Positions 1 to 8,352 of a DNA stretch of 33,332 bases are shown piece after piece. Made by a program: the position numbers and the translations under genes. Source of the stretch: Oceanospirillaceae bacterium. GTDB lineage: Bacteria > Pseudomonadota > Gammaproteobacteria > Pseudomonadales > Oceanobacteraceae. The stretch is taken from contig PBNY01000074.1 of NCBI GenBank assembly GCA_002723385.1, forward strand, positions 1 through 33,332, in the 5' to 3' direction. A model generated the notes under the pieces. The model had not been told where the DNA came from, searched no databases, and saw nothing but the letters and a program-made list of their open reading frames with translations. Position 1 is the first letter of the stretch. Every line of letters begins with the position of its first letter.

Positions 1-60
1 CTCGGCGGTCTCGGCGGTCTCGGCGGTCTCGGCGGTCTCGGCGGTCTCGGCGGTCTCGGT
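1..60 (-). repeat. 9-bp tandem repeat coding (Thr-Ala-Glu)n inside chpA
   Basis: The plus-strand unit CTCGGCGGT occurs six times perfectly from base 1 to 54, followed by a partial unit CTCGGT. Read on the minus strand in the chpA frame, each unit is Thr-Ala-Glu, so the protein enters an acidic T-A-E repeat. The array is cut by the window edge, so its true copy number is unknown. A 9-bp unit keeps the frame when copies are gained or lost. Confidence 0.95.
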
Positions 61-1881
61 AACGCGATTTTCAATAATCGTCGTTAGGGCTTCGTGGGAA
101 TCCTTAACAGGGTGATTGTGAACTGGCTCTCCACCAGACAATACCTGATCGATAACTTCGTCTGGATTTTCGACAACCGGTTCCGCTGGCTGTTTCAGAA
201 GTGTTTCGGCCACCTCTTCAACGTCAGTTTCATAACCAAGCTCTTTCAAGGAATCAAAAACACGATCGAGAATATCTTCGCCAGCATTGGCTGGATTTTC
301 AGAATATCTTTCGACAAAATATTCAATACCGGAAATTACATCGGCAAAGCTGTCCAGCGTTGCCCAGTCTGTCTTTGTATTCGTTTGAATAACGTGATCA
401 ACATACTGGCCAGCACCGTGAAGCGCGGCAGCAACACGGTTTAGCGGGATCATCCCGAATGACCCGGCTATGGTATGGAGCAAAGCAGGTACATCATGCA
501 GTTCCTGAACGTCCCACTGCTTGGAAACGTAGGCTACGATGGAATCCTTGACCTGTTCCAGGACGTTACGAGCCTCTCGTAACACCGCTTTGTGAGCTTC
601 AGTCAGCGAGCTCTGATTAACCTGTTCAATTAATTTGCCTTCGTGAATCATCCCGGTCAGGGTTGCTTCCACATAAAGGAACGCACCAGCAATATCAAAC
701 AGGTCTTGCTGAGAGACTTTACCGATATCAACCAGTGAGTTCATATCAGCGTGCTGGGCCTGCATCACCTGCAACGGCATGCCCAACCCGACTACAGCCA
801 TCGTGTCACAGACTTGTTTGGTGGCTGGCGCCAGGTCTCTCAAGGCATCAAGACAATCCGTATCACCGCGAACTGCCAGATCAAGTTTTTCCTTGATCAA
901 AGTCAGCTCTTCGACTAGGGCCGTTAGTACATGGCTAACGGTATCTCTGTCTGGCCCAGCGAGTGCGTCACGTTCTTGCTGAATCTCAGCTTCACTTGGT
1001 AATGCACTTCCCAAAGAAAACTTGTCAAAAACGGCTTTGATGGCCTCGCCTTCAAACTGAGTGCGAGCAACATAAAACAACAGGTTTTTAACCAGTTCAT
1101 CAGAAGCAGGCTGATTGAGTGCCGGCGCACCATTTTTGATGATTAAACGAACCAGACCATCCAGGTCTTTTAAAACAACCTTGGCACTCGCGGGTAAGTG
1201 CTGCTGATACTGGAGCCATTCACAAAAGGCCATTGCAGGCAGCCACACCACTCCCATTGGGGTGTGGCCCAAAGCGTTTTCCAGTCGAGTAAACACCTTG
1301 AGCAGATACTGTTTTGCAACATCTGGCTTCTTGTCCTGAAGCAGCTGTGCAACAGCTGCCTGAAGCATCTGGCGAACTTTTCTAATCCACTGCTGGAATT
1401 CATCAGTGTGGTAGCGAGCCAGTTTTGCTTGGCTCAATTGCGGATTACGCCCGATAGCAGGCTTGAACAAAGCGGTTTCAGAGAGCAGGTTTTCCCCGCG
1501 CGCTGAACGCAATTCATTTAGAATTGGGAGCAGAACAATCGGCAAGTCCCGTTGTCCGACCTTAACGTGATCGAGATAATGTGGCAGCTGAATGATGGCC
1601 TGCATGAGTATTTCTAGGCCTGCGCGCTCATCAGGCAGCTTGCCCTCGTACAAAGCAGCCGCTACAGCCTCCATCTCTTCGGCCAGCAATGCTGCGCCAA
1701 AGAACTCGACCATCTGAAGTGTGCCGTGAACCTGGTGAAGGTAATTGAAGCAGAATTTCAGTCTGCTTCTGTCCTCAGGGCTTTCACTGAAAATCTCCAA
1801 CGATTGTTGCGCCTGTTGAAGAGTTTCGTGAATTTCGCCTTTTACCCATTCCAGGGCGATGTAGTCCTGACTCATCGCCAT
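1..1881 (-). CDS. chpA: ChpA, chemosensory histidine kinase hybrid of the Pil-Chp system (N-terminal part)
   Basis: ChpA is the large CheA-like kinase that phosphorylates PilG and PilH to control type IV pilus activity. Only the first 627 codons are present; the frame stays open to base 1. Visible are an N-terminal helical region with LHQVHGTLQMVEFFGAAL around residues 48-65, and a second HPt-like segment LLHTIAGSFGMIPLNR with His469. These resemble the FimL/ChpA N-terminal region and HPt modules. The kinase core, CheW-like and receiver domains would lie beyond the left edge. I chose ATG 1881 because GGGAG lies five bases upstream. A second ATG at 1875 makes an ATGA overlap with the pilK stop. 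The visible part ends in the (TAE)n repeat. Last gene of the cluster seen here. Confidence 0.88.
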   Translation of the reverse strand, partial: MAMSQDYIALEWVKGEIHETLQQAQQSLEIFSESPEDRSRLKFCFNYLHQVHGTLQMVEFFGAALLAEEMEAVAAALYEGKLPDERAGLEILMQAIIQLPHYLDHVKVGQRDLPIVLLPILNELRSARGENLLSETALFKPAIGRNPQLSQAKLARYHTDEFQQWIRKVRQMLQAAVAQLLQDKKPDVAKQYLLKVFTRLENALGHTPMGVVWLPAMAFCEWLQYQQHLPASAKVVLKDLDGLVRLIIKNGAPALNQPASDELVKNLLFYVARTQFEGEAIKAVFDKFSLGSALPSEAEIQQERDALAGPDRDTVSHVLTALVEELTLIKEKLDLAVRGDTDCLDALRDLAPATKQVCDTMAVVGLGMPLQVMQAQHADMNSLVDIGKVSQQDLFDIAGAFLYVEATLTGMIHEGKLIEQVNQSSLTEAHKAVLREARNVLEQVKDSIVAYVSKQWDVQELHDVPALLHTIAGSFGMIPLNRVAAALHGAGQYVDHVIQTNTKTDWATLDSFADVISGIEYFVERYSENPANAGEDILDRVFDSLKELGYETDVEEVAETLLKQPAEPVVENPDEVIDQVLSGGEPVHNHPVKDSHEALTTIIENRVTETAETAETAETAETAETAE

Positions 1882-2756
1882 TCGGTCTCCCGTGTTGTAT
1901 CGAGTTGCTTCCGGACAAAAGCGGTTACCTTGCCATTTTTGCAGGTTTCCACGTTCTGATTCCGCCAGTCAACGATCTCGCCGGAGCCGATCAAAAGAAC
2001 ACCTCCGGGAGCCAGCCGTTCGACAAGCATGTTCAGAATTTCCCGGCGTCGCCATCTGCGAAAGTAGATCAGAACATTCTGACAATAAATCAGATGTTGT
2101 GAGCGCAAAGGAAACGCACCTAGATTCAAAATATTGACCTGAGTGAAGCAGCAACGCTGTTTAATATTATCTCTGATCCGAATGCCACCAGAACCGCCCG
2201 GCTCTATTCCAGCCTTTCGATAAGGTTCAGGGATCCAGTCAAGAGCACTACGCGAGTACTCAGCACTGCGCGCTTTACGTAAAACAAACGTAGAGATATC
2301 CGTTCCGGTTACAGCGTATGTTTGTCCCTTTTTTACAGCCTGATCAGCGATCATCGCCAAACTGTACGTTTCTTCGCCGGTAGAACATCCCAGACTCCAG
2401 ATTTCCAGAGCCTGGCCATCAGGCAAATTCCTTGATACTTCGCGACAATGAGATTCAGCAAATTCATAAGCATCCCGATCTCGAAAGAATCGGGTTTCCT
2501 GAACGGTCAAACGATCAACCAGGGTATTCCATTCGATGGCTCCAGCAGGGCCGGATACGACTTTATCGAAATAGGATGAATAACTCTCACACCCTATTTC
2601 TTTCATCCGTAAACCCAAGCTGGTCTGAAGGAATGACCGACGTTGTTCAGGCATACACATTCCGGTTCTATCTTCCAGAAGTGTCTGCCAGCGAACAAAC
2701 TGTTCGTCATCAAGTTCAGGCAGTGTGCTGACTACAGAGCGAATCTGCTGACTCAT
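1872..2756 (-). CDS. pilK: PilK, CheR-type chemoreceptor methyltransferase
   Basis: Predicted SAM-dependent glutamate methyltransferase acting on the chemoreceptor PilJ. The 294-aa protein has the CheR layout: a short helical N-terminal domain, then a Rossmann methyltransferase domain. Key motifs are LTVQETRFFRD (83-93), the SAM-binding loop WSLGCSTGEETYS (120-132), GTDIS (151-155) and CQNVLIYF (225-232). It lies between pilJ and chpA, the order known from Pseudomonas, and its stop overlaps the start of chpA, which suggests translational coupling. The gap from pilJ is 21 bases. CheR is the only close alternative; the context favours PilK. Confidence 0.92.
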   Translation of the reverse strand: MSQQIRSVVSTLPELDDEQFVRWQTLLEDRTGMCMPEQRRSFLQTSLGLRMKEIGCESYSSYFDKVVSGPAGAIEWNTLVDRLTVQETRFFRDRDAYEFAESHCREVSRNLPDGQALEIWSLGCSTGEETYSLAMIADQAVKKGQTYAVTGTDISTFVLRKARSAEYSRSALDWIPEPYRKAGIEPGGSGGIRIRDNIKQRCCFTQVNILNLGAFPLRSQHLIYCQNVLIYFRRWRRREILNMLVERLAPGGVLLIGSGEIVDWRNQNVETCKNGKVTAFVRKQLDTTRETEWR

Positions 2757-2777
2757 ACCGGGACGTCACAGCCGTCC

Positions 2778-4832
2778 TTAAAGAACTTGCTGTTGCTCCA
2801 TCTCCATATCCGCCTCAGGCAGTTTGAAGCCCGCAACAGATTCACGCAGCTTGTTCGCCATTTCCGCCAGGTTACCAATCGACTTCGCAGTAGCCGTGGT
2901 ACCGGCAGACGTCTGCGAGGTAATTTCCTGAATTACGTTCATCGTATTGGAAATATGACCAGCAGAAGATGCCTGTTGACGTGCCGCGTTGGAAATGTTC
3001 TGAATCAGTTCAGCCAAACTCTTCGATACCGTCTCAATCTCTTCCAGTGCAACACCCGCATCTTGTGCCAGGCGAGCACCACGTACCACCTCAGTGGTGG
3101 TCTGTTCCATTGAGATTACAGCCTCGTTAGTATCGTTCTGAATCGTTTTAACCAGCGCCTCAATCTGCTTGGTTGCAGCAGCGGAACGTTCCGCCAGGCG
3201 CTGTACTTCATCCGCAACAACCGCGAAGCCTCGACCGGCGTCACCCGCCATCGAGGCCTGAATCGCAGCGTTCAGGGAAAGAATGTTGGTTTGGTCAGCA
3301 ATGTCCGTAATCAGGGAGATGATGTCACCAATCTCCTGAGAAGATTCACCGAGACGCTTAATACGCTTGGAAGTTTCTTGAATCTGCTCACGGATGTTAT
3401 CCATGCCGTTAATCGTCGCCTGTACAACCTCAGCACCTTTGTTTGCGATCGCCACCGATCGCTCGGCTACCGCCGAGGATTCCGATGCGTTCGCAGATAC
3501 CTGGTCAATCGACACCGCCATTTCGTTAATCGCGGCTGAAGCTCCGGCAATTTCCTGGGCCTGGTGTTCCGATGCTTCCGCAAGGTGCATCGCTGTCGCC
3601 TGGGTTTCCTGAGCAGCCGAGGAAACCTGTACAGCCGTTTCGTTAATCGCAGATACCAGAGAGCGCATCTGGTCAATTGCGTAGTTAATCGAGTCAGCAA
3701 TCGCACCGGTAAAGTCTTCGGTTACTGTCGCCGATGCAGTCAAGTCACCATCTGCCAGGTCAGCAATTTCATCCAGCAGTCGAAGAATAGCCATCTGGTT
3801 CTGTTGATTCTGGTTTTCTGTAACGGTCAAGTCACGACGGGTACCTTGGTAAGAGGTGTAACCCAAGGCCATCAGGAAAACCACAGACAATACGGCAGAG
3901 CCATAACCAAGCGCCTGATAGCCAGTACGGGATTCAGCATCAGTCAAAATGGTTTCGGTCAAATCAGAGGTTTGGGTCAGGAGCACCCGCGAGTTTACAA
4001 AGATACTGTCCGATGCTTCACGCACCTGGAACAGTTCAGGAGAGGTTTCAAGAATTTCATCCACCGAACCGGATACGAACTCAAACAGCTCCGAAACTTC
4101 AGCCAATGCTGTCACAGCTTCTTCGTCTGTTACCTGGGAAATATTCATCGCAATATTTCCCTGCACCATACCATTCAGTACCCGACCGAACAGGGAGGCA
4201 TCTCGCCCGAACGCATCTGCCGCCATTACAGCGTCGTCACCACCAGCCAGTACTTTGTTAACCGATCGTACAATACGTTCTGCTAGCCATGACTGACGCT
4301 GGGCTACCGCCACCTGGTCAGCAGGAGCGCCGTTATCCAGAAGAATTTCTACAATTTCGTCGTATTCCACCTGAAGCTGTGGAATCGTTTCAGCCAGTGT
4401 CTCGGCTACTTCGTGTAGAGAGAGAATAATGTCCTGAGAACGGATAATCTGGTCGGCGTTTTTATTCACACCTTCCCAAACCTGCTGCACGTTGGACATA
4501 TTGGAAACCTGAGCAGGTTCAAGGCCAGTCGCCTCGTCCCCTTTGGTCAGATAGCCCCAGCGTTCGTCAAATCGATCACGTGCAACCTTTAACTGGCCAA
4601 AAGCCTCCCGGTTTCCCGATGCCGCTTCCACCGCGTTGGTTGCCAGTTCCTGAGACAGTACCCGCAGCTCACCAGCGTGCTTGATGTACTGTTCGTCTCG
4701 GCTCTGCAGGCTGTTAACCCACACCGTAATACCAATAAACACAACCAGAGACAGCAGCACCAAAGCCGCCAGCACTCCACTCGCGCCATTTTTCAGAACC
4801 GCTGATGCGGCATTGCCCGATTTACCACTCAT
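2778..4832 (-). CDS. pilJ: PilJ, methyl-accepting chemoreceptor of the pilus system
   Basis: Inner-membrane chemoreceptor that passes pilus-derived signals to the ChpA kinase. The 684-aa protein starts with a transmembrane helix (about residues 16-38). A helical periplasmic domain follows, then a second helix (about 308-331, around AVLSVVFLMALGYTSYQ), a HAMP-like linker and a long cytoplasmic coiled coil. The receptor hairpin tip is clear: ILSLNAAIQASMAGDAGRGF followed by AVVADEVQRLAERS, very close to known PilJ tips. No NWETF-like pentapeptide tether is visible at the C-terminus, which ends MEMEQQQVL. A GAGAAGG Shine-Dalgarno sequence precedes the ATG. The upstream gap to pilI is 67 bases. 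Confidence 0.95.
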   Translation of the reverse strand: MSGKSGNAASAVLKNGASGVLAALVLLSLVVFIGITVWVNSLQSRDEQYIKHAGELRVLSQELATNAVEAASGNREAFGQLKVARDRFDERWGYLTKGDEATGLEPAQVSNMSNVQQVWEGVNKNADQIIRSQDIILSLHEVAETLAETIPQLQVEYDEIVEILLDNGAPADQVAVAQRQSWLAERIVRSVNKVLAGGDDAVMAADAFGRDASLFGRVLNGMVQGNIAMNISQVTDEEAVTALAEVSELFEFVSGSVDEILETSPELFQVREASDSIFVNSRVLLTQTSDLTETILTDAESRTGYQALGYGSAVLSVVFLMALGYTSYQGTRRDLTVTENQNQQNQMAILRLLDEIADLADGDLTASATVTEDFTGAIADSINYAIDQMRSLVSAINETAVQVSSAAQETQATAMHLAEASEHQAQEIAGASAAINEMAVSIDQVSANASESSAVAERSVAIANKGAEVVQATINGMDNIREQIQETSKRIKRLGESSQEIGDIISLITDIADQTNILSLNAAIQASMAGDAGRGFAVVADEVQRLAERSAAATKQIEALVKTIQNDTNEAVISMEQTTTEVVRGARLAQDAGVALEEIETVSKSLAELIQNISNAARQQASSAGHISNTMNVIQEITSQTSAGTTATAKSIGNLAEMANKLRESVAGFKLPEADMEMEQQQVL

Positions 4833-4899
4833 GCCCTTCTCTCCACACTCACTGCTCTCTAGGCAGCATTTTTATTTCCAAAGAGATTTGCTTCTTGCC

Positions 4900-5424
4900 T
4901 TAAACAGCAATCTGCAGAAACTCCGGAGAATTCACCAGTTCATCGAAACGGAATATAGACCACTGTTTGGCGTCCCTGACGAAACCGTGATCGACGAACT
5001 TGCTTAACGCGTCCTGTCTTTTGGGAATGGCATCCATGCTGTCCAACTGGAACTGCTGCATTCCCAATACTGCATCCACCAACAATCCGGTGGGGAAATC
5101 ACCTTCTTCAACGACCAAAACCCGACGCGAACGCCAGTTTGCCTTGGACGTCATACCCAACATGCCAGCCATATCCATGACAGGGACCAATCGTCCCCGA
5201 ACATTAGCCACACCCAGAACCCAGCTTTTCACACCGGGAACGGTTGTCACACGAGGCGGTTGCAGGATTTCACTGACTTGCCCCATATCAGCTACAAACT
5301 CCTGCCCTCCCATCAGAAAGCCAACACCACGCCAATAAGCAACAGCCTCAATCTGCTGAGGCAAATCAGAAGCGTTGTTTAGGCTGCGATCAGCAATATC
5401 TTTCAGGAGCGCAAAAGGATGCAT
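4900..5424 (-). CDS. pilI: PilI, CheW-like coupling protein
   Basis: CheW-family adaptor expected to link PilJ to ChpA. The 174-aa protein carries the CheW beta-barrel signature: GGQEFVADMGQVSEIL in the first half, NVRGRLVPVMDMAGMLG in the middle, and LLVDAVLGMQQF in the second half. There is no catalytic domain. Its ATG lies two bases after the pilH stop, so the two genes are almost certainly cotranscribed and translationally coupled. Position between pilH and pilJ supports PilI rather than a flagellar CheW. Confidence 0.92.
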   Translation of the reverse strand: MHPFALLKDIADRSLNNASDLPQQIEAVAYWRGVGFLMGGQEFVADMGQVSEILQPPRVTTVPGVKSWVLGVANVRGRLVPVMDMAGMLGMTSKANWRSRRVLVVEEGDFPTGLLVDAVLGMQQFQLDSMDAIPKRQDALSKFVDHGFVRDAKQWSIFRFDELVNSPEFLQIAV

Positions 5425-5426
5425 GC

Positions 5427-5789
5427 TTATTTCATCACCGAATCAATTTCAGACAACAGGATTGCTTCAGCAACTGGCTTGACCAGATAACCACTCGCAC
5501 CTTGGCGTTTACCCCAAACGCGGTCAGTTTCCTGATCTTTGGTGGTAACAATAATCACCGGAATGTGTTCAGTTTCCGGGTCATTGGTCAGCTGACGAGT
5601 TGCCTGAAATCCGTTCAGACCTGGCATAACGATGTCCATCAGTACCACATCTGGTTTTTCTTGCTTCGCAAGAGCAACACCGTCGGCACCATTTTCGGCA
5701 GCCAGAACTTCGTGACCGTTCTTTTCCAACATCGAGCGGAATACTTCTGTTTCGGTAGGAGAGTCATCTACCACTAGAATGCGAGCCAT
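5427..5789 (-). CDS. pilH: PilH, single-domain response regulator
   Basis: CheY-like receiver of 120 aa with no output domain. The acidic pair is Asp8-Asp9 (VVDDS), the predicted phosphoacceptor is Asp52 in MDIVMPGLNG, the switch Thr is at 82-83 and the conserved Lys104 sits in GYLVKP. In the known Pil-Chp system PilH receives phosphate from ChpA and counters PilG, associated with pilus retraction. Order (pilG-pilH-pilI) and tight spacing identify it. All catalytic residues are intact. Confidence 0.92.
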   Translation of the reverse strand: MARILVVDDSPTETEVFRSMLEKNGHEVLAAENGADGVALAKQEKPDVVLMDIVMPGLNGFQATRQLTNDPETEHIPVIIVTTKDQETDRVWGKRQGASGYLVKPVAEAILLSEIDSVMK

Positions 5790-5818
5790 GCTTTACCCCT
5801 TAATATTCGCTAGCTTGC

Positions 5819-6202
5819 TTACTGTTTTACATACTGTCGGATAGAACCGAGAAGCTCATCCTTACTGAAAGGCTTGGTCAGATATTCATCTGAACCAACA
5901 ATGCGACCCTTCGCTTTATCAAAAAGGCCGTCCTTACTGGAGAGCATAATGACAGGCGTAGACTTGAACCTTGAATTGTTCTTGATCAACGCGCAGGTTT
6001 GATATCCATCCAACCGGGGCATCATGATGTCCACGAAGATGATATTCGGGCTGGAGTCGGCAATTTTTGCAAGAGCATCAAAGCCATCCGTTGCAGTGAT
6101 CACTTCGCAGCCTACCTTCTTCAGCAAGGTTTCGGCCGTGCGACGAATGGTTTTGCTGTCGTCGATGACCATCACTTTTATGTTTTGAAAATTGTCGTCC
6201 AT
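5819..6202 (-). CDS. pilG: PilG, single-domain response regulator
   Basis: CheY-like receiver of 127 aa and first gene of the leftward Pil-Chp operon. Asp14-Asp15 form the acidic pocket, Asp58 in VDIMMPRLDGYQ is the predicted phosphoacceptor, and Lys110 in EYLTKPF is conserved. In Pseudomonas PilG promotes pilus extension and links to cAMP signalling; that role is inferred here by synteny and sequence. AAGG lies about seven bases before the ATG. A 193-base region separates it from divergent gshB and should hold both promoters, though I could not assign a convincing -35/-10 pair for pilG. Confidence 0.93.
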   Translation of the reverse strand: MDDNFQNIKVMVIDDSKTIRRTAETLLKKVGCEVITATDGFDALAKIADSSPNIIFVDIMMPRLDGYQTCALIKNNSRFKSTPVIMLSSKDGLFDKAKGRIVGSDEYLTKPFSKDELLGSIRQYVKQ

Positions 6203-6248
6203 AGAAAGGCCTTAACCATCCACTCTGAATTAACCGCAACGGACCGAG

Positions 6249-6258
6249 AACGTACGTT
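6249..6258. promoter_or_regulatory. perfect 10-bp palindrome in the pilG/gshB divergent region
   Basis: AACGTACGTT is a perfect palindrome within the 193-base intergenic region 6203-6395. Its position 47 bases before the pilG start would suit an operator, but a single 10-bp palindrome can occur by chance and I do not recognise a factor. A possible gshB -10 (TAGAAT, 6355-6360) lacks a good -35. Confidence 0.25.
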
Positions 6259-6395
6259 GATTCGAGCCGGTTCACTTTTGTATCACACATTAGTGCACCA
6301 AGCTAGAACGGAACCATTTCAATACTGTTTCACGTGCCCACACTCTGAATCGGTTAGAATGCAGCAGAATATATCTAGGGTAACGGACACACATC

Positions 6396-7346
6396 ATGAA
6401 GTTTAAAATTGGCGTTGTAATGGATCCCATTGAGACAATCCATGTGTACAAGGACACCACCTTGGCGCTGCTCAATTCAGCCCAGGGAAAAGGCTGCGAT
6501 CTGTATTACATGGAGCAACAGGATCTCTACATTGATAACGGAGTTGCAATGGGCTCCATGTGTTCCTTATCAGTGAGCATGAATGAAAAAAACTGGTTTG
6601 AGAAAGGTGAATCAAAACGATTACCCCTATCTGAACTCGACATCATCCTGATGCGCAAAGATCCGCCTTTTGACAGTGAATTTATTTACAGCACCTATAT
6701 TCTTGAACTAGCCGAGCAGGCTGGCGTTCTGATCGCCAACAAACCGGCCAGTCTTCGCGACTGCAACGAGAAAGTCTTTGCGACCCATTTTCCTCATCTG
6801 ATGACGCCAACCCTGGTGACTCGTCGAGCGGATCTGCTGAAAGACTTCCACACCGAACACCAGGACGTCATTTTCAAACCACTGGATGGCATGGGTGGAT
6901 CGTCCATCTTCCGAATCAAACCCCAAGACCCCAACCTGAGCGTTATCATCGAAACCCTGACCCTGCAGGGACAACAGCAGATCATGGCTCAGAAGTTCAT
7001 CCCGGACATTACAGAGGGCGACAAGCGCATTCTGATGATTAACGGCGAACCCGTGCCCTATTGCCTGGCCCGTATTCCGGCGAAGGGAGAAACACGTGGC
7101 AACCTGGCTGCCGGTGGACGAGGAGAAACCCGTCCATTATCGGATGCAGATCGTCGTATTGCCGAGGAAATTGGCCCGATATTAAAAGAGAAAGGACTCT
7201 ATTTTGTTGGGCTCGATGTCATTGGCTCCCAGTTAACGGAAATCAATGTCACTAGTCCAACTTGTGTTCGCGAAATCAGTCGAGACTCCGGCATCGATGT
7301 CGCGGGTCAACTGATCGATTGTCTGCTCGAAATCCGTCGTCACTGA
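6396..7346 (+). CDS. gshB: glutathione synthetase
   Basis: ATP-dependent ligase joining gamma-glutamylcysteine and glycine, the second step of glutathione synthesis in the cytoplasm. The 316-aa length is normal. The N-terminus KIGVVMDPIETIHVYKDTTL, the ATP-grasp stretch KPLDGMGGSSIFRI in the middle, the glycine-rich RGNLAAGGRGETR and the terminal INVTSPT (283-289) are all family signatures. It diverges from pilG and precedes the tonB3-like gene, the same neighbourhood as in Pseudomonas. An AGGGT Shine-Dalgarno sequence lies about 14 bases before the ATG. The gene looks intact. Confidence 0.97.
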   Translation: MKFKIGVVMDPIETIHVYKDTTLALLNSAQGKGCDLYYMEQQDLYIDNGVAMGSMCSLSVSMNEKNWFEKGESKRLPLSELDIILMRKDPPFDSEFIYSTYILELAEQAGVLIANKPASLRDCNEKVFATHFPHLMTPTLVTRRADLLKDFHTEHQDVIFKPLDGMGGSSIFRIKPQDPNLSVIIETLTLQGQQQIMAQKFIPDITEGDKRILMINGEPVPYCLARIPAKGETRGNLAAGGRGETRPLSDADRRIAEEIGPILKEKGLYFVGLDVIGSQLTEINVTSPTCVREISRDSGIDVAGQLIDCLLEIRRH

Positions 7347-7385
7347 GTTGCTCTTCAAGAAGTAACCGCATCGGTGGACAAAAGC

Positions 7386-7429
7386 CCCGCTTCGCGCCAG
7401 ACTTGCCAAGCCTGAGTCTTTGAAGCGGG
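7386..7429. repeat. inverted repeat with long loop between gshB and tonB
   Basis: CCCGCTTC (7386-7393) pairs with GAAGCGGG (7422-7429) across a 28-base loop. No T tract follows, so it is not a standard terminator. The right arm overlaps a possible TTG start of the next gene at 7420. Confidence 0.35.
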
Positions 7430-7467
7430 CGAACTTCTGGATAAACCTGATACGGATTCAAAGCCGC

Positions 7468-8352
7468 ATGACCGTCGCAACAGCAGCTGCAACCAGCACA
7501 GATCGACTGACGTTCGCCCTGTTTCTGGCGTTGCTTGTACACGCCTTGATCATTCTTGGGGTCAGCTTCTCACCATTTGAACGCCAAAATCTCGCCAAAA
7601 CACTGGAAGTCACGCTGGCCAGCTATAAGAGTGCTGAAGCCCCCAAACAGGCGGACTTCCTTGCTCAGGAGAATCAGGAAGGCAGCGGAACCGAAGACGA
7701 AGCACGAATGCTGACCACGGATGTCGAAGCCCCTTTTCAGGATAACCGCATCAACAAAGCCTCACTCCAGGAACAGCTGGCCTCTACCCCCAAGGTTCTG
7801 GAAGGCTCCCGGACACATGTAACAACTGTTACAGAACAAACCAACAAAATTGAAAGCAAGGTTAGTCCGGATCCGCAACCTGAACTCGATATACCGGATG
7901 GCCCGCAACAACAACTGCTGAAACGCAGCCTTGAAATGGCCAGCCTGGAAGCCAAAATTGATACGATGCGCCAGATGTACGCCAAGCGCCCTCGTATCCA
8001 GCGCCTGACTGCGGCCTCAACCATGAAGGCCAGTGACGCCTACTACGTCAACAACTGGCGCCGCAAAATTGAGAAGATGGGGGCATTGAATTACCCGCAA
8101 GAAGCCGAGAACTGTATTAATGATTGCCGCCTGAGGCTTCTGGTAGCCATCAACCCGAATGGCACTATTTACGACGTTCAGATTCTCGAATCCTCAGGCC
8201 GCAAGGTTCTGGATGAGGCCGCCATGCGCATTGTCCGCCTTGCAGCACCATTCGCCCCCTTCACGGAAGAAATGCGCGAAACCACGGACATCCTGGAAAT
8301 CATCCGTACCTGGCAATTCAAGGGTAATCGTTACCTGTCGGACGGTTTTTGA
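7468..8352 (+). CDS. tonB3: TonB-family energy transducer (TonB3-like)
   Basis: Predicted inner-membrane protein of 294 aa with a single N-terminal helix (about 13-34), including a conserved-type His in LLVHALIILGV. A Gln/Glu-rich periplasmic linker follows, then a TonB C-terminal domain (YYVNNWRRKIEKMG ... LRLLVAINPNGTIYDVQILESS). The Pro-rich spacer of classical TonB is missing. In P. aeruginosa tonB3 occupies this same site beside gshB and the pil genes and is reported to be needed for twitching; that function is inferred here. ATG 7468 was chosen although its Shine-Dalgarno is weak; an in-frame TTG at 7420 would add 16 residues. Confidence 0.82.
   Translation: MTVATAAATSTDRLTFALFLALLVHALIILGVSFSPFERQNLAKTLEVTLASYKSAEAPKQADFLAQENQEGSGTEDEARMLTTDVEAPFQDNRINKASLQEQLASTPKVLEGSRTHVTTVTEQTNKIESKVSPDPQPELDIPDGPQQQLLKRSLEMASLEAKIDTMRQMYAKRPRIQRLTAASTMKASDAYYVNNWRRKIEKMGALNYPQEAENCINDCRLRLLVAINPNGTIYDVQILESSGRKVLDEAAMRIVRLAAPFAPFTEEMRETTDILEIIRTWQFKGNRYLSDGF

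Noticed and set aside
1-60. Repeat array as a CRISPR
   Set aside because: The units are contiguous 9-mers with no spacers and lie in frame inside chpA.
94-444. Plus-strand open frame of 116 codons opposite chpA
   Set aside because: The opposite strand reads through without stops as ChpA with HPt-like sequence, so this is a shadow.
3564-4286. Long plus-strand open frame (240 codons) opposite pilJ
   Set aside because: It is antisense to a clear chemoreceptor gene, has no recognisable domain and biased composition, and arises from the codon pattern of pilJ.
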